Shown piece by piece: positions 50,751-62,300 of a DNA stretch of 64,000 bases; positions within the stretch are counted from its first letter, which is position 1, and each line of letters opens with the position of its first letter. The stretch lies in assembly GCA_905221605.1 (NCBI GenBank), contig CAJNDS010000403.1, positions 28,116-92,115 on the forward strand. Reading direction: 5' to 3'. The position numbers and the translations under genes were made by a program. The notes under the pieces are model-generated. The model saw only the letters and a program-made list of their open reading frames with translations, made no database searches and was not told where the DNA came from. Source of the DNA: Symbiodinium natans (taxonomy: Eukaryota > Sar > Dinophyceae > Suessiales > Symbiodiniaceae).

Positions 50751-51490
50751 TCAAACGCCTATTTTGGTACACATGTCGATGTCGTCATGCAGAAGCGTCG
50801 TGGACATGCTTGGGCTATATGGACTTGCTACATGGAAACAATGGAGTTGCTGGTTTTGACGAACATTGATGGCTTGCGAGAGTTGGAGACGTGTACAAGG
50901 CGTTCATCTGATTTCCTTGCGCTCGTTTATAAGCCTGTATATGAGACTTCTTTGCAGCATGAACAATGTAGAACATGAATATTGCGCAAACAAACGCAGG
51001 TAGCGCGTTGTCTAACGCCAGTCCCTTGCAACGGGGTTATGCGCTTTTCTCCGTAAGACAGAACACGCTTTTTGACTTGCTTCACGGAAACCATGAGGTT
51101 TCGGTTTTGGTGGACGTGGATAGCGTGTAAGCAGTCGTTCAAAGCAGGTACTCAGCAACGGGAACTAAAGCTTTTCTTCCATGCAGTCTGCGGGAAAAAT
51201 GCCTTTTTTTCCGTACAATCCACGGAAACAAGCGTGAATCACTCCAGCCCGTTTTAGTCCAAAAACTCAAACACATGCACGCTGGCAACCCTCCAGCAAA
51301 ATTGCCCATCCGACGTTTTGGGCCAGCTGATTCAAGGCACATCTGACCCGTTACCTGCCACTTCTCCAACTCTCGCAAGCCATCAATGTTCGTCCAGAAA
51401 CTCCATGGTTTCCGTGGGGCAAATCCATGTAGCCCAAGCATGAAAACCACACTTCCGTACGATAACATCGACATGTGTACCAAAATCTCA
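50751..51490. repeat. inverted duplication, arms about 130 bp, spacer about 470 bp
   Basis: 50760-50890 on plus and 51485-51362 on minus share ttttggtacacatgtcgatg, catgcttgggctayatggay, acgaacattgatggcttgcg and agagttggaga. Identity is roughly 80 percent by eye. A third, poorer copy lies at 51085-51125 (ggaaaccatgaggtttcggt). No gene is seen. Confidence 0.65.
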
Positions 51491-52990
51491 AGAAATCATG
51501 CTTTCAACCATCTGGCAGACTTATATGCATCGTGGAGTCATGAAGTGTACATGTGCAATTTGCTGAACTGCCACTCTCAAAGCATTTGTTTTTTTCAACT
51601 GCTTTCACTCAGACAGCTAAGTGGGATGCTGAAAACGCTGGCCGCACGGACATGTGAACTTCTTCCACTCACTGTCAGCGAGAAAAAAACCAGCACCGTC
51701 AGGTCGCGCAGCCTCACAGTGCACATGGAAGCCTGAAAACGTATGTGCACCCGCCCGCAGTCTGAACCGCAAATCTGCTAGCAGAGAGCTCTCTAGTGTT
51801 GATGTCTTGAACCACACAAAGCTCTGCGTTCACAATCGTGCGCCTATCTCAACCCTACCAGTCCAATTAAGCCCCGCAAGCCGCGAAAACCCTTTGAAGC
51901 CCCAAAGGCTGTCTGATCTTTGAAGGCAAGCTGCCGTAGATAGCAGCAAGGCCACGCTCTCCGTCTTGGGGCGTCTGGCGTCTGGGCACCGCCTCTCTCA
52001 GAGCCTGCAGGCTTCGGGAGACTAATAGCAACCAAATAATTAACAGCAACTAATAATTGAAAGAAATAAAGGAAGAATCACACTCATATTTATAGTAGGA
52101 ATAAACATTATGCGACATAGCGATAAACAGAATGCACCTGGGGAGGAATTTAGGATTGAGAGTCTCGGGCTTCAGGCTTGGGAGAAGTTTTGAGGGTTCA
52201 GAGTTATAGTGCTGTCTAAGGGTTTATCTAGGGAATATGAAGGAATGGGATGTTGCTAGGATTACTACTACTCTTGCCTTCCCTACTAGCCAAGAATAAG
52301 ATGTAGCATTGGCTGTGTACAAGGTCCAGTTGGCTTGGCTCCATACATTCGACCCCCGTATCACTCCCAGATTTTTCTCAGGAGGGCGCACGGTTGCCCG
52401 TCAGACCCCAGACCCGTCATCGCCTCGTAGTAATTCCCCTCCAAGTTGGGCCGCAGCTCAGGGCAGGTGCCATCGCCACCATGGCCTGCACGGGAGGCAT
52501 CGGGCGTCGAGGGGGCAGCGCCGCCGCGAGGCCCAGAAGAGGAGACCTAAGGCCCAAAGAGAAACGAGGAGTCCGAGGTCGGCTTCCGGTTCTAGGGGTG
52601 TAGTGTGTACGGCGTAGGGTGTCAGAACTGAGATCAGAGGTGTAGTGTCGGGGGCCCAGAAGTTGGGGATGACGGTAGAGGTTGAAGGTCTAAGATAAAG
52701 GATTGGGGGTATAAAGCTTAGGGTCTAGGGTTCTGGGCCCGCTACACCACTCACCAGCATCCGCCCAACATGCACACTCTGGGCACACACTTCTTTTGCT
52801 CACCTTCATTAAGCCCTCAAACCATACGGGCCAATCACATCAGGGGGGGGGTCTCAAACATCCTCCCTTATCCAGTAACTACAGCAGGCTTTGCGAAGAG
52901 ATAGACTGCACTCTTTCCATGTCTGCACAATTTTAAGCGGACAGGGAACCATTGTTCGTAAACAGGCTAAACCCTAAAGGCTCTAGGAGC
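51491..52990. other. gene-poor stretch
   Basis: Short frames only. The minus frame at 51867-52049 starts with a hydrophobic run (MLLIIWLLLVSRSLQAL) but is short and unsupported. Degenerate telomere-like words lie around 52720-52733 and 52966-52980. Confidence 0.4.
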
Positions 52991-53593
52991 CTAAAGCCCT
53001 ACGTGCGCAGATGGGCCTGGGGCATGCCAAGTGGGTGCCGAACAGAGAAAGCTACAACCCCGAGCCAAGTGACTGGGACTGGATTCGGTGAATTCGATTG
53101 CAGCAGAGTCGTTGGCGCCGGAAAACCCTTGACCCACGAGCTTATGCCCCGGACGCACGATCAATCCGCGACATCCAGTTCCGGCCTCGTCTCGGAAACA
53201 AGCCACCCCCACGCATTGAGAACCACCAAGAGGGTGCATGATTTGCTTGAAGCATGCCCCATCCTTGTCAATGTCGAAGCTTCTCGGCAAGCACCGGAGG
53301 ATATCCCCATTCAGGCCAAGTTCCTCCGGCTTCCAAAATCCTTCCTCGGATGGTGCCACCCGCGCTTGAGAATTGAACTCCACCATACGATCGTTGAATC
53401 CGCTCATCTGGACCTGCAACGTCTTGGGCAGGGACCCGCCGCAGCGACTGACGATCTTTGCGCAACTCACGTTAAGCATCAACCAATGGCCGGAACTCCA
53501 CGAAAAGTTGTTGCCATATGCCTTCGATTCGGCAGGCAAGCAAACCAACATGTGGTCTGCTGGGCCCTCCTCTCCATGGATAGCGCCTTGCAT
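52991..53593 (-). CDS. coding segment of about 200 residues, unknown product
   Basis: The minus frame is well mixed (NNFSWSSGHWLMLNVSCAKI, MSGFNDRMVEFNSQARVAPS, CLPRSFDIDKDGACFKQIMH). A plus frame of similar length overlaps it (52952-53611), but its composition is less protein-like. ATG at 53593 is possible, and an upstream continuation cannot be excluded. No domain recognised. Confidence 0.35.
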   Translation of the reverse strand: MQGAIHGEEGPADHMLVCLPAESKAYGNNFSWSSGHWLMLNVSCAKIVSRCGGSLPKTLQVQMSGFNDRMVEFNSQARVAPSEEGFWKPEELGLNGDILRCLPRSFDIDKDGACFKQIMHPLGGSQCVGVACFRDEAGTGCRGLIVRPGHKLVGQGFSGANDSAAIEFTESSPSHLARGCSFLCSAPTWHAPGPSAHVGL

Positions 53594-53869
53594 GAGCGTG
53601 CCCCGAGCTGAGACGTACTTCTCTTCACCATTTGTCTGTCGCCTGTGCTGATGGCAAGCTGAACTTGAAAGTGGGTACGCGTTGGGTCTGTCTACTCATG
53701 GCCGGCTCCCTGAATGTCATCAGAGAACATGCGCTGCAAATGCTGCTAAACAACCCGAGCCCTTCATGCAAAAGTTGTTTCCTGGCGTTTTCCGGCTGGG
53801 TCGTCATTGTCAGCGGTTCGGGACTTTCAGGGAGTTCCATGATCATTGTATGGCACTGCTCGGAATGTG

Positions 53870-53955
53870 CATCGGGTTTTACGGGACCATACAATTTAAG
53901 GGGTTGCATGGCATCGGGTTTTACGGGACCATACAATTTAAGGGGTTGCATGGGA
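53870..53955 (+). repeat. 42-bp perfect tandem duplication
   Basis: catcgggttttacgggacca through ggggttgcatgg occurs twice in a row. The following 230 bp contain (TA)n at 54005-54022 and (GA)n at 54058-54078. Confidence 0.85.
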
Positions 53956-54179
53956 TACTGTCCGGGCAGCCCTTACAAGGATCTGTAGCTCAGATCTGAT
54001 TTGTGTATATATATATATATATGTACACAAAAAACCATGTTTCGATACGTTCATGAAAGAAAGAGAGAGAGAGAGAGAGGTCTATTGGGGCAAGAATCTA
54101 GGCTCTTCATGATCTCTCTCTCGACAGCGCTGAGCAAGTCAAAGGTCTGACTACTCGTCCGCAGCCCTTTCAGCTGGGG

Positions 54180-57100
54180 TTAGCGTAAAACCTCTATGTG
54201 ACGCCATTCCCTACGACTTTGTGCAATGGGGTGCAGGTTTCGCCAAAGATCCGTATTGCCGAAGAGTGGTGAGTGTGCTTGCGCGATATCCGACGCGGTA
54301 AGGTGCTGGTAGAGGGGGTCATTAATGTGATACGGTTTAGGGACGGGATTTGGAGATTGTCTAGCTTGGTAACGTTGGTACGCTTGTGTCATGGTGATTT
54401 CTGGCCAATGTAATCTAGGGTGCCCTACTCTGCGTCTATGTAATCTGCGATAGGCATGGGCTGATTGGAAAACGGTCTGGTGTTCTATGGTGTCGGCATG
54501 TCGCAATATGTGTCCGAGATAAGAAATTCTGGCGGAGATGATACGCTGCGAGGGGGAAAGAATAGCTGGGGCGTGTTCATAAAGGAGGCCGGCAATGTAT
54601 TCGTTGGAACATTGCTGGTCTGAAGGTGATAGGATTTTATGGTAGTACGACGATTTGAGGTTAAAAATCTGTCGTAATACTTGGTAGTGGAGCTTATTGA
54701 GCTTAGTGAGGTTAGCCTGGGAGTACATCTGTGACTCCGAGCCGTAAAGAAGAATGGCAAGCACTAGTTGGTTATGGACCAATAGTTTTCTATTAACAGA
54801 GATTGACGGGTGGCGGAAGAAGTCCTTCAAGGACTTGGCCGCCTGCGATGCCTGGGCATATCGCTTGTTGGTATCCTTTGTGGCAGAAGCGTTAGTGGTT
54901 AGAACCGCACCGAGATAGTCGGCGTGATCAGTTGGCTCGATTTTTAAGGAAGGGTCCGGTTTAGGATAACGAGCCTCAACACAAAAATCGCAAGTACATG
55001 GGAGTTGGTAGTTTTTGATTAGATAAATCGGAAGTGTGGTGTTGATGGTAAGCAAATGGCATTTTTCAATATTTAAGGACATGCCTCTTCTGAAAGCGAG
55101 GGACTGTAAGGTATGTAGTAGTCGGTGAAGCGCCTGTTGAGTACGCGAGAGTAGGACAGTGTCATCTGCATATTCTACGTCGCAAAGGGGGGAGTCAGAC
55201 TGAAGTACCGTAGGGAGAGGGCCAAAAGCACTTTTGTAAGTATCATACGTGTCCTGGAAAAGCACCGATAAGGTGATGATGAATAAATAAGGCGAAAGTG
55301 GGCAGCCTTGTCGTATACCTCTGGAAAATTGTTTGCGGGAGGATCGGGCGTTCGAATCTTTTACTGCAAATTGGCAACCTTGGTATATTGAGAGAATTGC
55401 TGCCGTAAATGCCGGGTGAACGCCGATTCTTAGCAAGGCATTTTCTATCGCGACATGGGTGACGGAATCGAAGGCCTGCGCCCAGTCAAGAAAAAGGGCG
55501 TAAAAAGTTTCTTGGTGACGTTCGTGAAGTTCTATGAGTCGTCTGATAATGAACAATGGGGTTGAAGTGGATCTGCCTGATCTAAAACCGAATTGAACTG
55601 TGGAGATGCGGTCGTCAATTGCCGTTTTTAAACGATAATGAATCATGGAAGCGTAGATTTTATAGACGGTGTTGATCAACGAGATGGGACGATAACTTTC
55701 AGGAAGAGTGGGATCTTTCTTTTTGCCCTTGAAAATCATTATTACGTCGGCGATCTTCCAGCTGTCAGGAGAAGCAGCTTCCTTGAAGGCTTTGTTGAAG
55801 TGCGCGAGTAATGCTATATGTACTGATCGTGGGGCAAATTTCCAGAGCTCAGCTGGGACACCGTCAGGCCCTGCGGCTTTGCGGTGTTTCAAGCGCGACA
55901 ATGCGCGCTGAAGGTCTTGGTCATCGAAAGGAGAAAGGTCAAGAAGGGCCGGGGGAAATAGTAAGGTACTAGGAAGGGGAGGAGTAGGGATGTGGTTCCA
56001 TACGTTAGTGGATAGATGATTCGCAAAAACCTGCGGTTTCTCTGTGGAGGTGGACATACGGCCATTGGGCTTACGTACGCCTTTTGTTTTGGGATTGTAT
56101 GACTTGCGCAAGAAACGTAGAGTGGACCACTGTTTGGAGGGTGGACCGGTTGAATCTTGTAGTAGGTTGTCACAGGTGTGTTGTCGTTTTTCCTTTCTGG
56201 CTCGACGCTTAATAATTTTTCGCAGCCTTTTGAGTGTTTCATGCTCCGAAGGGGGGGTTGAGTGAACAATGTCTATGAGACGTTTGGTCTTGTTAGAGAG
56301 ATAGGAACGCTTGTACTGCGTTGGTAGAGTTGGGGGGGGCGCGGCGGCAATTGCCGCACGTTGTAAGGCTCCTGCCTGCTCGGCTAAAGTGAGGTCCAGG
56401 AAAGCGGCAGGAGCCGGCGCTGTGGCGTTTTCCACTACTAGTGGTCGAACGGGCGGGGCGTGTCTGCCCCTTTGTGCATCAGTAGAAACTCCTCTTTTAG
56501 CAAGGGAGTCAGCACGGTCATTGCCTTGTTGCCCGGAGTGGCCCTTTATTTTCAAAATTGATATGGGCATATGGGGGAGTAAGAGATCGAGAGTTTTATG
56601 AATGAGTGATAGTAGATACGTATGTTCTGTGGTGGTGGATAAACCATGTATGAGGTCAAGAGCGAATTGGGAATCTGTGAAAATGTTGAGTGACGAGATG
56701 GAGTGAGAAGTTCGGTGCCGAAGAACATAATCCAATGCTTCGAGAATTGCTTGTAGTTCACCTGAGTTGTTGGAACCGACGGGTGCTTGGGGAAGGTTGA
56801 GGCCTACTGGCCCATACGAGTCCAGATGGGCGCGTGCATCCTGAAAAGTGAACGCCCAACCTGCCGGGTTTCCTACAGCTACGTGGTATTGGTCTGGGCA
56901 AGAGCCATCTGTATACACGTCCGTGGCTCCCGGGATCTGATCGTGTTGGAGCATGGACTGCGTTCCTAATATGGGGGCGAGCGCCCTCAAGAAACTCGCG
57001 CGAAACTCGCGCTTGTCCTCTATCGTGGCTGGGGGCTGAATTTTTGGGGCGGGAGGGTCTGCAGGCTTGGCAAATGCATCGAAAGTGATTTTAACATAAA

Positions 57101-59282
57101 GTGGGTAGTGTCGATGGAACCAGGGAAGATTCCATTTAACTTGCGAAGAAATGGCAGGTAGATTGTGTAAATGGTGTCTGTGAGTCAGGATATGGTCTAT
57201 GCATGAGAAATTAAGCGGGGTTGGTGTGAGTGGATCAGCGGAGGGTTCAGAGGCTATTTCGCGGTAAGTAATTCGTTTAGAGGCTGGGCGAGTATGGAAT
57301 GAAGACGCGAGTAAAAATTCATTGTTGGCAAGGAATTCCGTAAGCATCTCGAAGTTGGACTGAAAAGTAGAGTCTGGGGAGCCTGGCGATGGAAAGGTCA
57401 CTGGTCCAATGAAGTCCTGGGGGTCAAGAAGATCACACTCGTGAACACGGGCATTAAAATCGCCCAGGTATATTATGAGCGCAGGCTTAGGAAGGAGATC
57501 GTGGAGGTCCTGTAAGGAGGACCAAAAAGACTCCTTGCGAGCAGCGTCTTGGGCAACGTCAGAGAGTTGACTTGGCGCGTAAACCGACACTAGGTGGGTC
57601 TGGAGAGGTTGAGTTCTTAGAGTGAGGACTGCCAAACGGCCTGAGTAGGGGAGAAAATCAGAGATGAGTGGGACACTGGTAGGAGCGACGTAAAAGCCGA
57701 CCCCGGCCATGTGCTCTTGCGGGGTTCCAGAAAGCAGAAGGCGGCCACCCTTGGGCCTTAGCTCATCCGAGGATTGCGACTTTGTTTCTTGGAGCGCTAT
57801 TATATCAACGGAATGGCGCCTAGCGAACATAGCTAACGATTCGTGCTTGGCATGTCCTATAAGGGTTTCTATGTTGAAGGTGATGACATGTAGCTCGTTT
57901 TTCTCTGGTCTGAGCGGGAGTGTCCGCTGGGGAAGGTCGAGGCAAGAGCGCTGAACATATCTCTTGAACAGATCGGCTCTGGAGCCCGAGGTGGGAGAGA
58001 GGGAATTGCGCGGAAAGGCGCGTTGAATTTGCAAAGGGCTATTCGTTACCCTTTTCAGGGGGAGCCGGGGGTGGACTAGGGTAAATTTTCCATCCTCCAG
58101 CACGTCTTGGATCCATTTACGGTAGTCGCGTCTAGATTGCGCGCGGTTAAGCTGATATTGAGATTGCCGGCGAAGCATAGCGTTAGTGGAACGTAGCTGT
58201 TGGTGTGTTCTTCCCCCTGACGCACAGCGAGATTCGTGGCCACTAGCCTGAGTTATCTGTTGTCTGTTGTACGCGCCGTGGAGCGCGAAGAGGTTGCGCA
58301 AACAATTCTTGGGCTGACCGTGGCCCCCCGGCGTGCCGCTGGCGGCTCTCGCAGCACAGAGATGCGTGTATAGATTGCGGGCTTTTGTGCCATAAAATAC
58401 CTGGTATTGGCGACGTCCTCTTCTACAAAACCACAGCGACAAATGTGCTTGACAATAAACGAATTTATGGATCATCATCCCGTTTTTGAGAGTAATAGGC
58501 CAGGAATGAAAATATGATGGCATATACTCAAACGACCTGTCTATGAGTGAGCAATTACAAATCCCACACCAAGTATTGCCGTTTACGGCGTGCTGGAGTC
58601 GATTCCTTTGTTTTCTCGAAAGGGCGAAAGCGTGCCCTGCTTTGGACGTGTAGAGAGCGAGCCCCTCCGGAAAATGGTTCTGGGTGTTTCGGCAAACTAG
58701 TAGGGTATCGCAACCTGCTTTGGAAAGGGCTCGCGGGAAGAGGCGCAGGCATTGCTGGCCTGCTCTGCAAACTTTCCCTGGCTGGCCATGAAGGACAAAA
58801 GGAGGGAACCAAAAGCTAGCTCGGAGCACAAATAACCTAGCAAACCCGAAAGAGGGGCAGGGGCAAAACGTCAAGGGATTTGGGGCGTTATTGAGTTCAA
58901 GAGCAATCTTTGTAATGCGCGGGGATATTGTTCTGTTAAAGGCAATCTGGCCCCCGAAGGGGATAATGGCAATCCGACCCCCGAAGGGGATATTGGCAAT
59001 CATGCCCCCAAAGGGGGTACTGGCAATCAGGCCCCCGAAGGGCGTAGTGGCAATCTTGTTCCCCGTAGGGATAGTGTCAATCCGACCTCCGCAAGGGATA
59101 CTGTCAATCAACGAAGCTCCCAAAGAGGGGAGGCAGGCAAGAGAAAGAAGCCTAGAAAGAACTCGTTCGTAGTGGAACCACTTAACTCTAAACAAGGACG
59201 TCAAGATCAAATGGCCTTCGGAAAAAGAGTCACTAGAGCGCTGCACCATAAGCTTCAAGCAGGGCTGCGGGATTAGTGTCAT
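54180..59282 (-). CDS. LINE ORF2: endonuclease, RNase H, reverse transcriptase
   Basis: Reverse-transcribes the LINE RNA at a nicked target. ATG at 59282. Residues 1-110 contain a decapeptide repeat; 150-400 are Cys/Arg-rich with a possible zinc-binding cluster (WCGICNCS...YCQAH). The endonuclease lies at about 460-730 (ITFNIETLIGHA, IALQETKS, YLGDFNARVHECD, CIDHILTHRH). RNase H at about 780-940 has all four acidic ligands (VYTDGSCPD, NSGELQAILEAL, IFTDSQFAL, GHSGQQGNDRADSLAKRG). Reverse transcriptase at about 1150-1430 has ESYRPISLINTVYKI, FGFRSGRSTS, LDWAQAFDSV, RGIRQGCPLSPYLF and the catalytic EYADDTVLL. RNase H before, not after, the reverse transcriptase is unusual. All catalytic motifs look intact. 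Confidence 0.9.
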   Translation of the reverse strand: MTLIPQPCLKLMVQRSSDSFSEGHLILTSLFRVKWFHYERVLSRLLSLACLPSLGASLIDSIPCGGRIDTIPTGNKIATTPFGGLIASTPFGGMIANIPFGGRIAIIPFGGQIAFNRTISPRITKIALELNNAPNPLTFCPCPSFGFARLFVLRASFWFPPFVLHGQPGKVCRAGQQCLRLFPRALSKAGCDTLLVCRNTQNHFPEGLALYTSKAGHAFALSRKQRNRLQHAVNGNTWCGICNCSLIDRSFEYMPSYFHSWPITLKNGMMIHKFVYCQAHLSLWFCRRGRRQYQVFYGTKARNLYTHLCAARAASGTPGGHGQPKNCLRNLFALHGAYNRQQITQASGHESRCASGGRTHQQLRSTNAMLRRQSQYQLNRAQSRRDYRKWIQDVLEDGKFTLVHPRLPLKRVTNSPLQIQRAFPRNSLSPTSGSRADLFKRYVQRSCLDLPQRTLPLRPEKNELHVITFNIETLIGHAKHESLAMFARRHSVDIIALQETKSQSSDELRPKGGRLLLSGTPQEHMAGVGFYVAPTSVPLISDFLPYSGRLAVLTLRTQPLQTHLVSVYAPSQLSDVAQDAARKESFWSSLQDLHDLLPKPALIIYLGDFNARVHECDLLDPQDFIGPVTFPSPGSPDSTFQSNFEMLTEFLANNEFLLASSFHTRPASKRITYREIASEPSADPLTPTPLNFSCIDHILTHRHHLHNLPAISSQVKWNLPWFHRHYPLYVKITFDAFAKPADPPAPKIQPPATIEDKREFRASFLRALAPILGTQSMLQHDQIPGATDVYTDGSCPDQYHVAVGNPAGWAFTFQDARAHLDSYGPVGLNLPQAPVGSNNSGELQAILEALDYVLRHRTSHSISSLNIFTDSQFALDLIHGLSTTTEHTYLLSLIHKTLDLLLPHMPISILKIKGHSGQQGNDRADSLAKRGVSTDAQRGRHAPPVRPLVVENATAPAPAAFLDLTLAEQAGALQRAAIAAAPPPTLPTQYKRSYLSNKTKRLIDIVHSTPPSEHETLKRLRKIIKRRARKEKRQHTCDNLLQDSTGPPSKQWSTLRFLRKSYNPKTKGVRKPNGRMSTSTEKPQVFANHLSTNVWNHIPTPPLPSTLLFPPALLDLSPFDDQDLQRALSRLKHRKAAGPDGVPAELWKFAPRSVHIALLAHFNKAFKEAASPDSWKIADVIMIFKGKKKDPTLPESYRPISLINTVYKIYASMIHYRLKTAIDDRISTVQFGFRSGRSTSTPLFIIRRLIELHERHQETFYALFLDWAQAFDSVTHVAIENALLRIGVHPAFTAAILSIYQGCQFAVKDSNARSSRKQFSRGIRQGCPLSPYLFIITLSVLFQDTYDTYKSAFGPLPTVLQSDSPLCDVEYADDTVLLSRTQQALHRLLHTLQSLAFRRGMSLNIEKCHLLTINTTLPIYLIKNYQLPCTCDFCVEARYPKPDPSLKIEPTDHADYLGAVLTTNASATKDTNKRYAQASQAAKSLKDFFRHPSISVNRKLLVHNQLVLAILLYGSESQMYSQANLTKLNKLHYQVLRQIFNLKSSYYHKILSPSDQQCSNEYIAGLLYEHAPAILSPSQRIISARISYLGHILRHADTIEHQTVFQSAHAYRRLHRRRVGHPRLHWPEITMTQAYQRYQARQSPNPVPKPYHINDPLYQHLTASDIAQAHSPLFGNTDLWRNLHPIAQSRREWRHIEVLR
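58935..59115 (-). repeat. 30-bp minisatellite inside ORF2 (decapeptide repeat)
   Basis: Six units coding for versions of IANIPFGGRI / IASTPFGGMI. It lies at the N-terminus of ORF2 in frame, so it lengthens the protein without breaking it. Confidence 0.85.
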
Positions 59283-59306
59283 ACTTTGTGCTCGGGATGT
59301 TAGGGG

Positions 59307-62300
59307 TCAACACACAGCGACCTGTGCAACCCAATCATACTTGGAGTTTCTGTGCTGGTGTTGAAATACGGTCCATGCCGTTTTCCACGCTAACCAATGC
59401 GCACCCCCTTCGGCGAGCGCGAGCATTAAGGTTTCCATTATGTTACCTTTATTGGTGTGGGCTCGGGATTTGACATACTGAATGTCGTTCTGGGAAAGCT
59501 GAAGGAGGGGGAGGATGTACTCCAAGAGCAGGACGAGTTGGTCATTGGGGGCTTGGAGTTGGGACTTAGTACTATCCTTGAGAACGCCGTATATTGCCGC
59601 AACCTGCCAGAAAACTCCATCAAAGAACAGGGAACCGAACCCTGCCGAAGTGGCAACTCCTGCGTTGTTGAAAGGGGGCTGACCCAAAACACAGGCCTTC
59701 AAGGTCTGATCATAGTCCAGAAACCAGACGAACTCTTCAGCCAGAGTCTGGAACAAATCCGTGGTCGTTCTGGCCCACGCGCTATCCAGGAACCACACTA
59801 GCAGGTCGCGGGACCACTGCAGCGGTGGAGGGTTAGGCTGTTCATTGCAAGCCTGGTCATATGCTAAGTGGAAGGAAGAGGCCAAGAGCCTGTCCCAGGG
59901 AATGAGCTGACAATGCGCTATGTCAAAGTCTAGGGCCCAGGAAGGCAAGTGGTACTTCTTGGTAAGCCGGGGCCCGTGGGACTTCCATACGTGCTTAAAG
60001 TACTGGTTAAACCATGATGCAAGGTGAAAAGTTGCTAGAAGGATGTCGTCTGCAAGGGGGCCATACATGTTATAGATGCGATCTTCCATGTCCCATGTGG
60101 GGTTGACCCAGGCGGGCTTAGTCGGGCGCGGGAGGGGGATTAGGTGTCCGAGGTCCCCTTCATACATTACGACGACCCAGTGCGCTGCATACTGACTCGG
60201 TGAAAATTGTTCTCGCCAAACACCCTCAATTTTGGACTTCATGGCTTGAAGGAGTTGAGTGGTTTCAGGGGTGGCTTCCTGTATGGTGTCGAGCTCATAG
60301 AGAAGACGATCCATCATCAAAAGTTCGGCCTTTCTTGGGGTGGGGTCGGAGGACCAGTTGTCTCTAACTTGTTGGGAGGACCAGTACTTGCGATGTTCTC
60401 TACAAAACTCACATGCTGGGGAATGTCCTAAGGGTTGGGCGCAAATAACGCCGGCTTCATTGAGGCAGGGGCAGATCAAGGTTCTTAGTGGGGCTGTGTC
60501 TTTCCACTGAAAGCCCGGGGGAACTGGGTGCCTACCGCATTCCTGGCAATCAATATTGAACCCAAGAGCGCATGAACATGTGGAGCAAATGACTACCTGC
60601 TGGAGCTGGGAATATCCTTTCTTGCCTTCTTGGTAGGAGTGCTTCGTCTGTTGTTTGGCTCCCTTGTTAGCGGTGGAGCGGGCATCTCCATACAATGGCT
60701 GGGACTGGGGCGCAAAGCGGTTATACGGGCCAGAGCCCCAACGATCTCCATTGTTGTCGGTATCATTGTTGGGGTCCTTCCAATTTGTGCGATGATCATG
60801 GTCTCTTTCTTTCCAATCGCCTTTTGCTTGGGATTTACCGTGTCCCTTCTTGGACCCTTTAGCTGGGTAGCTGGAATACGAATACGAGGTGGAATAGTTC
60901 TGGGTGAAACGGCCCCACGCGGTTTGGATCTGCTTGCCCTTACCGGAGGGTCGGGACTTAGGGGAACCCTTTGTGAAATCCTCTGCCACACCATGGTCCT
61001 GGAAAGCTTGGGCTGTGAGGGCCGTAAGGCCACCTGCTCCCTGAAACGGCAACATGGGGTGAGACTCTAAGAGGCTCGCAAGCTCAGAGGAAATTCGGAC
61101 TGGCATGACGGGGTACGTGAAAGCCTGGAGGCTAGCGAGGGTTGTGAGGTCGAAGGCCTTGTCAAAGGAAGCGCGCTGCGTGGTGGTGCGGTCAATGGTG
61201 GCCCTGCGGAGGGCCTGTATCAGCTGTACCGTGTCGTGGAGTCGCTTTGTGAATTTGGAATGCCACTTGACCAGAAACTCGTCATAGTACTTCTCGTGAA
61301 CCAGCAAAAGACACGTATAACGGCGAGGGTAACGGGGATCCAACACGTAGGCGACCTGGGCCAGAAGCTGCTTGGGCTCTTCGTCTCTTGGAGTCCAAAT
61401 CTGGAGGGTCTGCCTCCAGGTCTGCAGGTCCGGGGTGTCTGTGCACTCAGCGAGGAGGTCGATTAAGGCGTAAAACGGCTGCATGGCCAGTCTGTCGTCG
61501 GTGGGCAAGTCCTGCTCGATTCTGATTTTGCAGTCTGGGATGTCTGGCGACTTCCAATATCTGCGTGTTTGCCGCATGTAGTCTCGAAACTGCTGAGCCT
61601 GCATCTCTGTGACAAACTCTACTCGGGCCACCGAGGAGTGCGAAGTAACCATATGGTTGTGGAGGGCCGCGATGTCTGTCCATTGTAGACCAGCTCCGTT
61701 GACATAGTGGTACAAGTTGCTGTCCAACGTTTTCTTGTTAAAAAGGGCCGGGAGGTCCAGGAGGAGAACTGTCTTGTTGGCTCGGGCACGTTCCAGTACT
61801 TGCAGTTGGGCTGAGTGTCTTTCAGTGGTAATCTGCTGCATGGAAAACTCGGCTTGGACCTGGTTGTAAAAGAGATCACAGCATTGATAAAGCTTGTCCA
61901 TGTTCGGCAGCATTGACTGCTTGTGGTACTTCATCATTGCCTGCTGCAAGGAGGTATTGTCAGTGACTTCAGGGAGGGGAACGTCCTGCTCATTGCCCGG
62001 GCTGAATATTCTCTTCTTCGTAGCAGCCTGCTTGAAATCTCCAGTGGTCGGGTCGTACTTCTCTGTGGCGTTGTGGATGGCAAGAAAATCCGCGCGCGCT
62101 GTGGCGCTTGACTTCAACTTGTCTTGTAGAGTGGGGTCGAGGTCGGCGAAGTTGATATCTAAATCAGTAAGCTTGTCGATGAAAGTGCGTATTTCCTCAT
62201 CTTCCTGTAATCGCGCCTTCTTCTGAGGCGAGAGTTCGGGCGCCTTCTTGGCTGCCGACTGTTGGGCTTGCCATTGACGAAACTGTTCAAGGTCTTCTGA

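Noticed and set aside
52952-53611. 219-codon plus-strand frame
   Set aside because: The minus-strand frame over the same bases has more protein-like composition; only one can be real and the minus frame is preferred, with low confidence.
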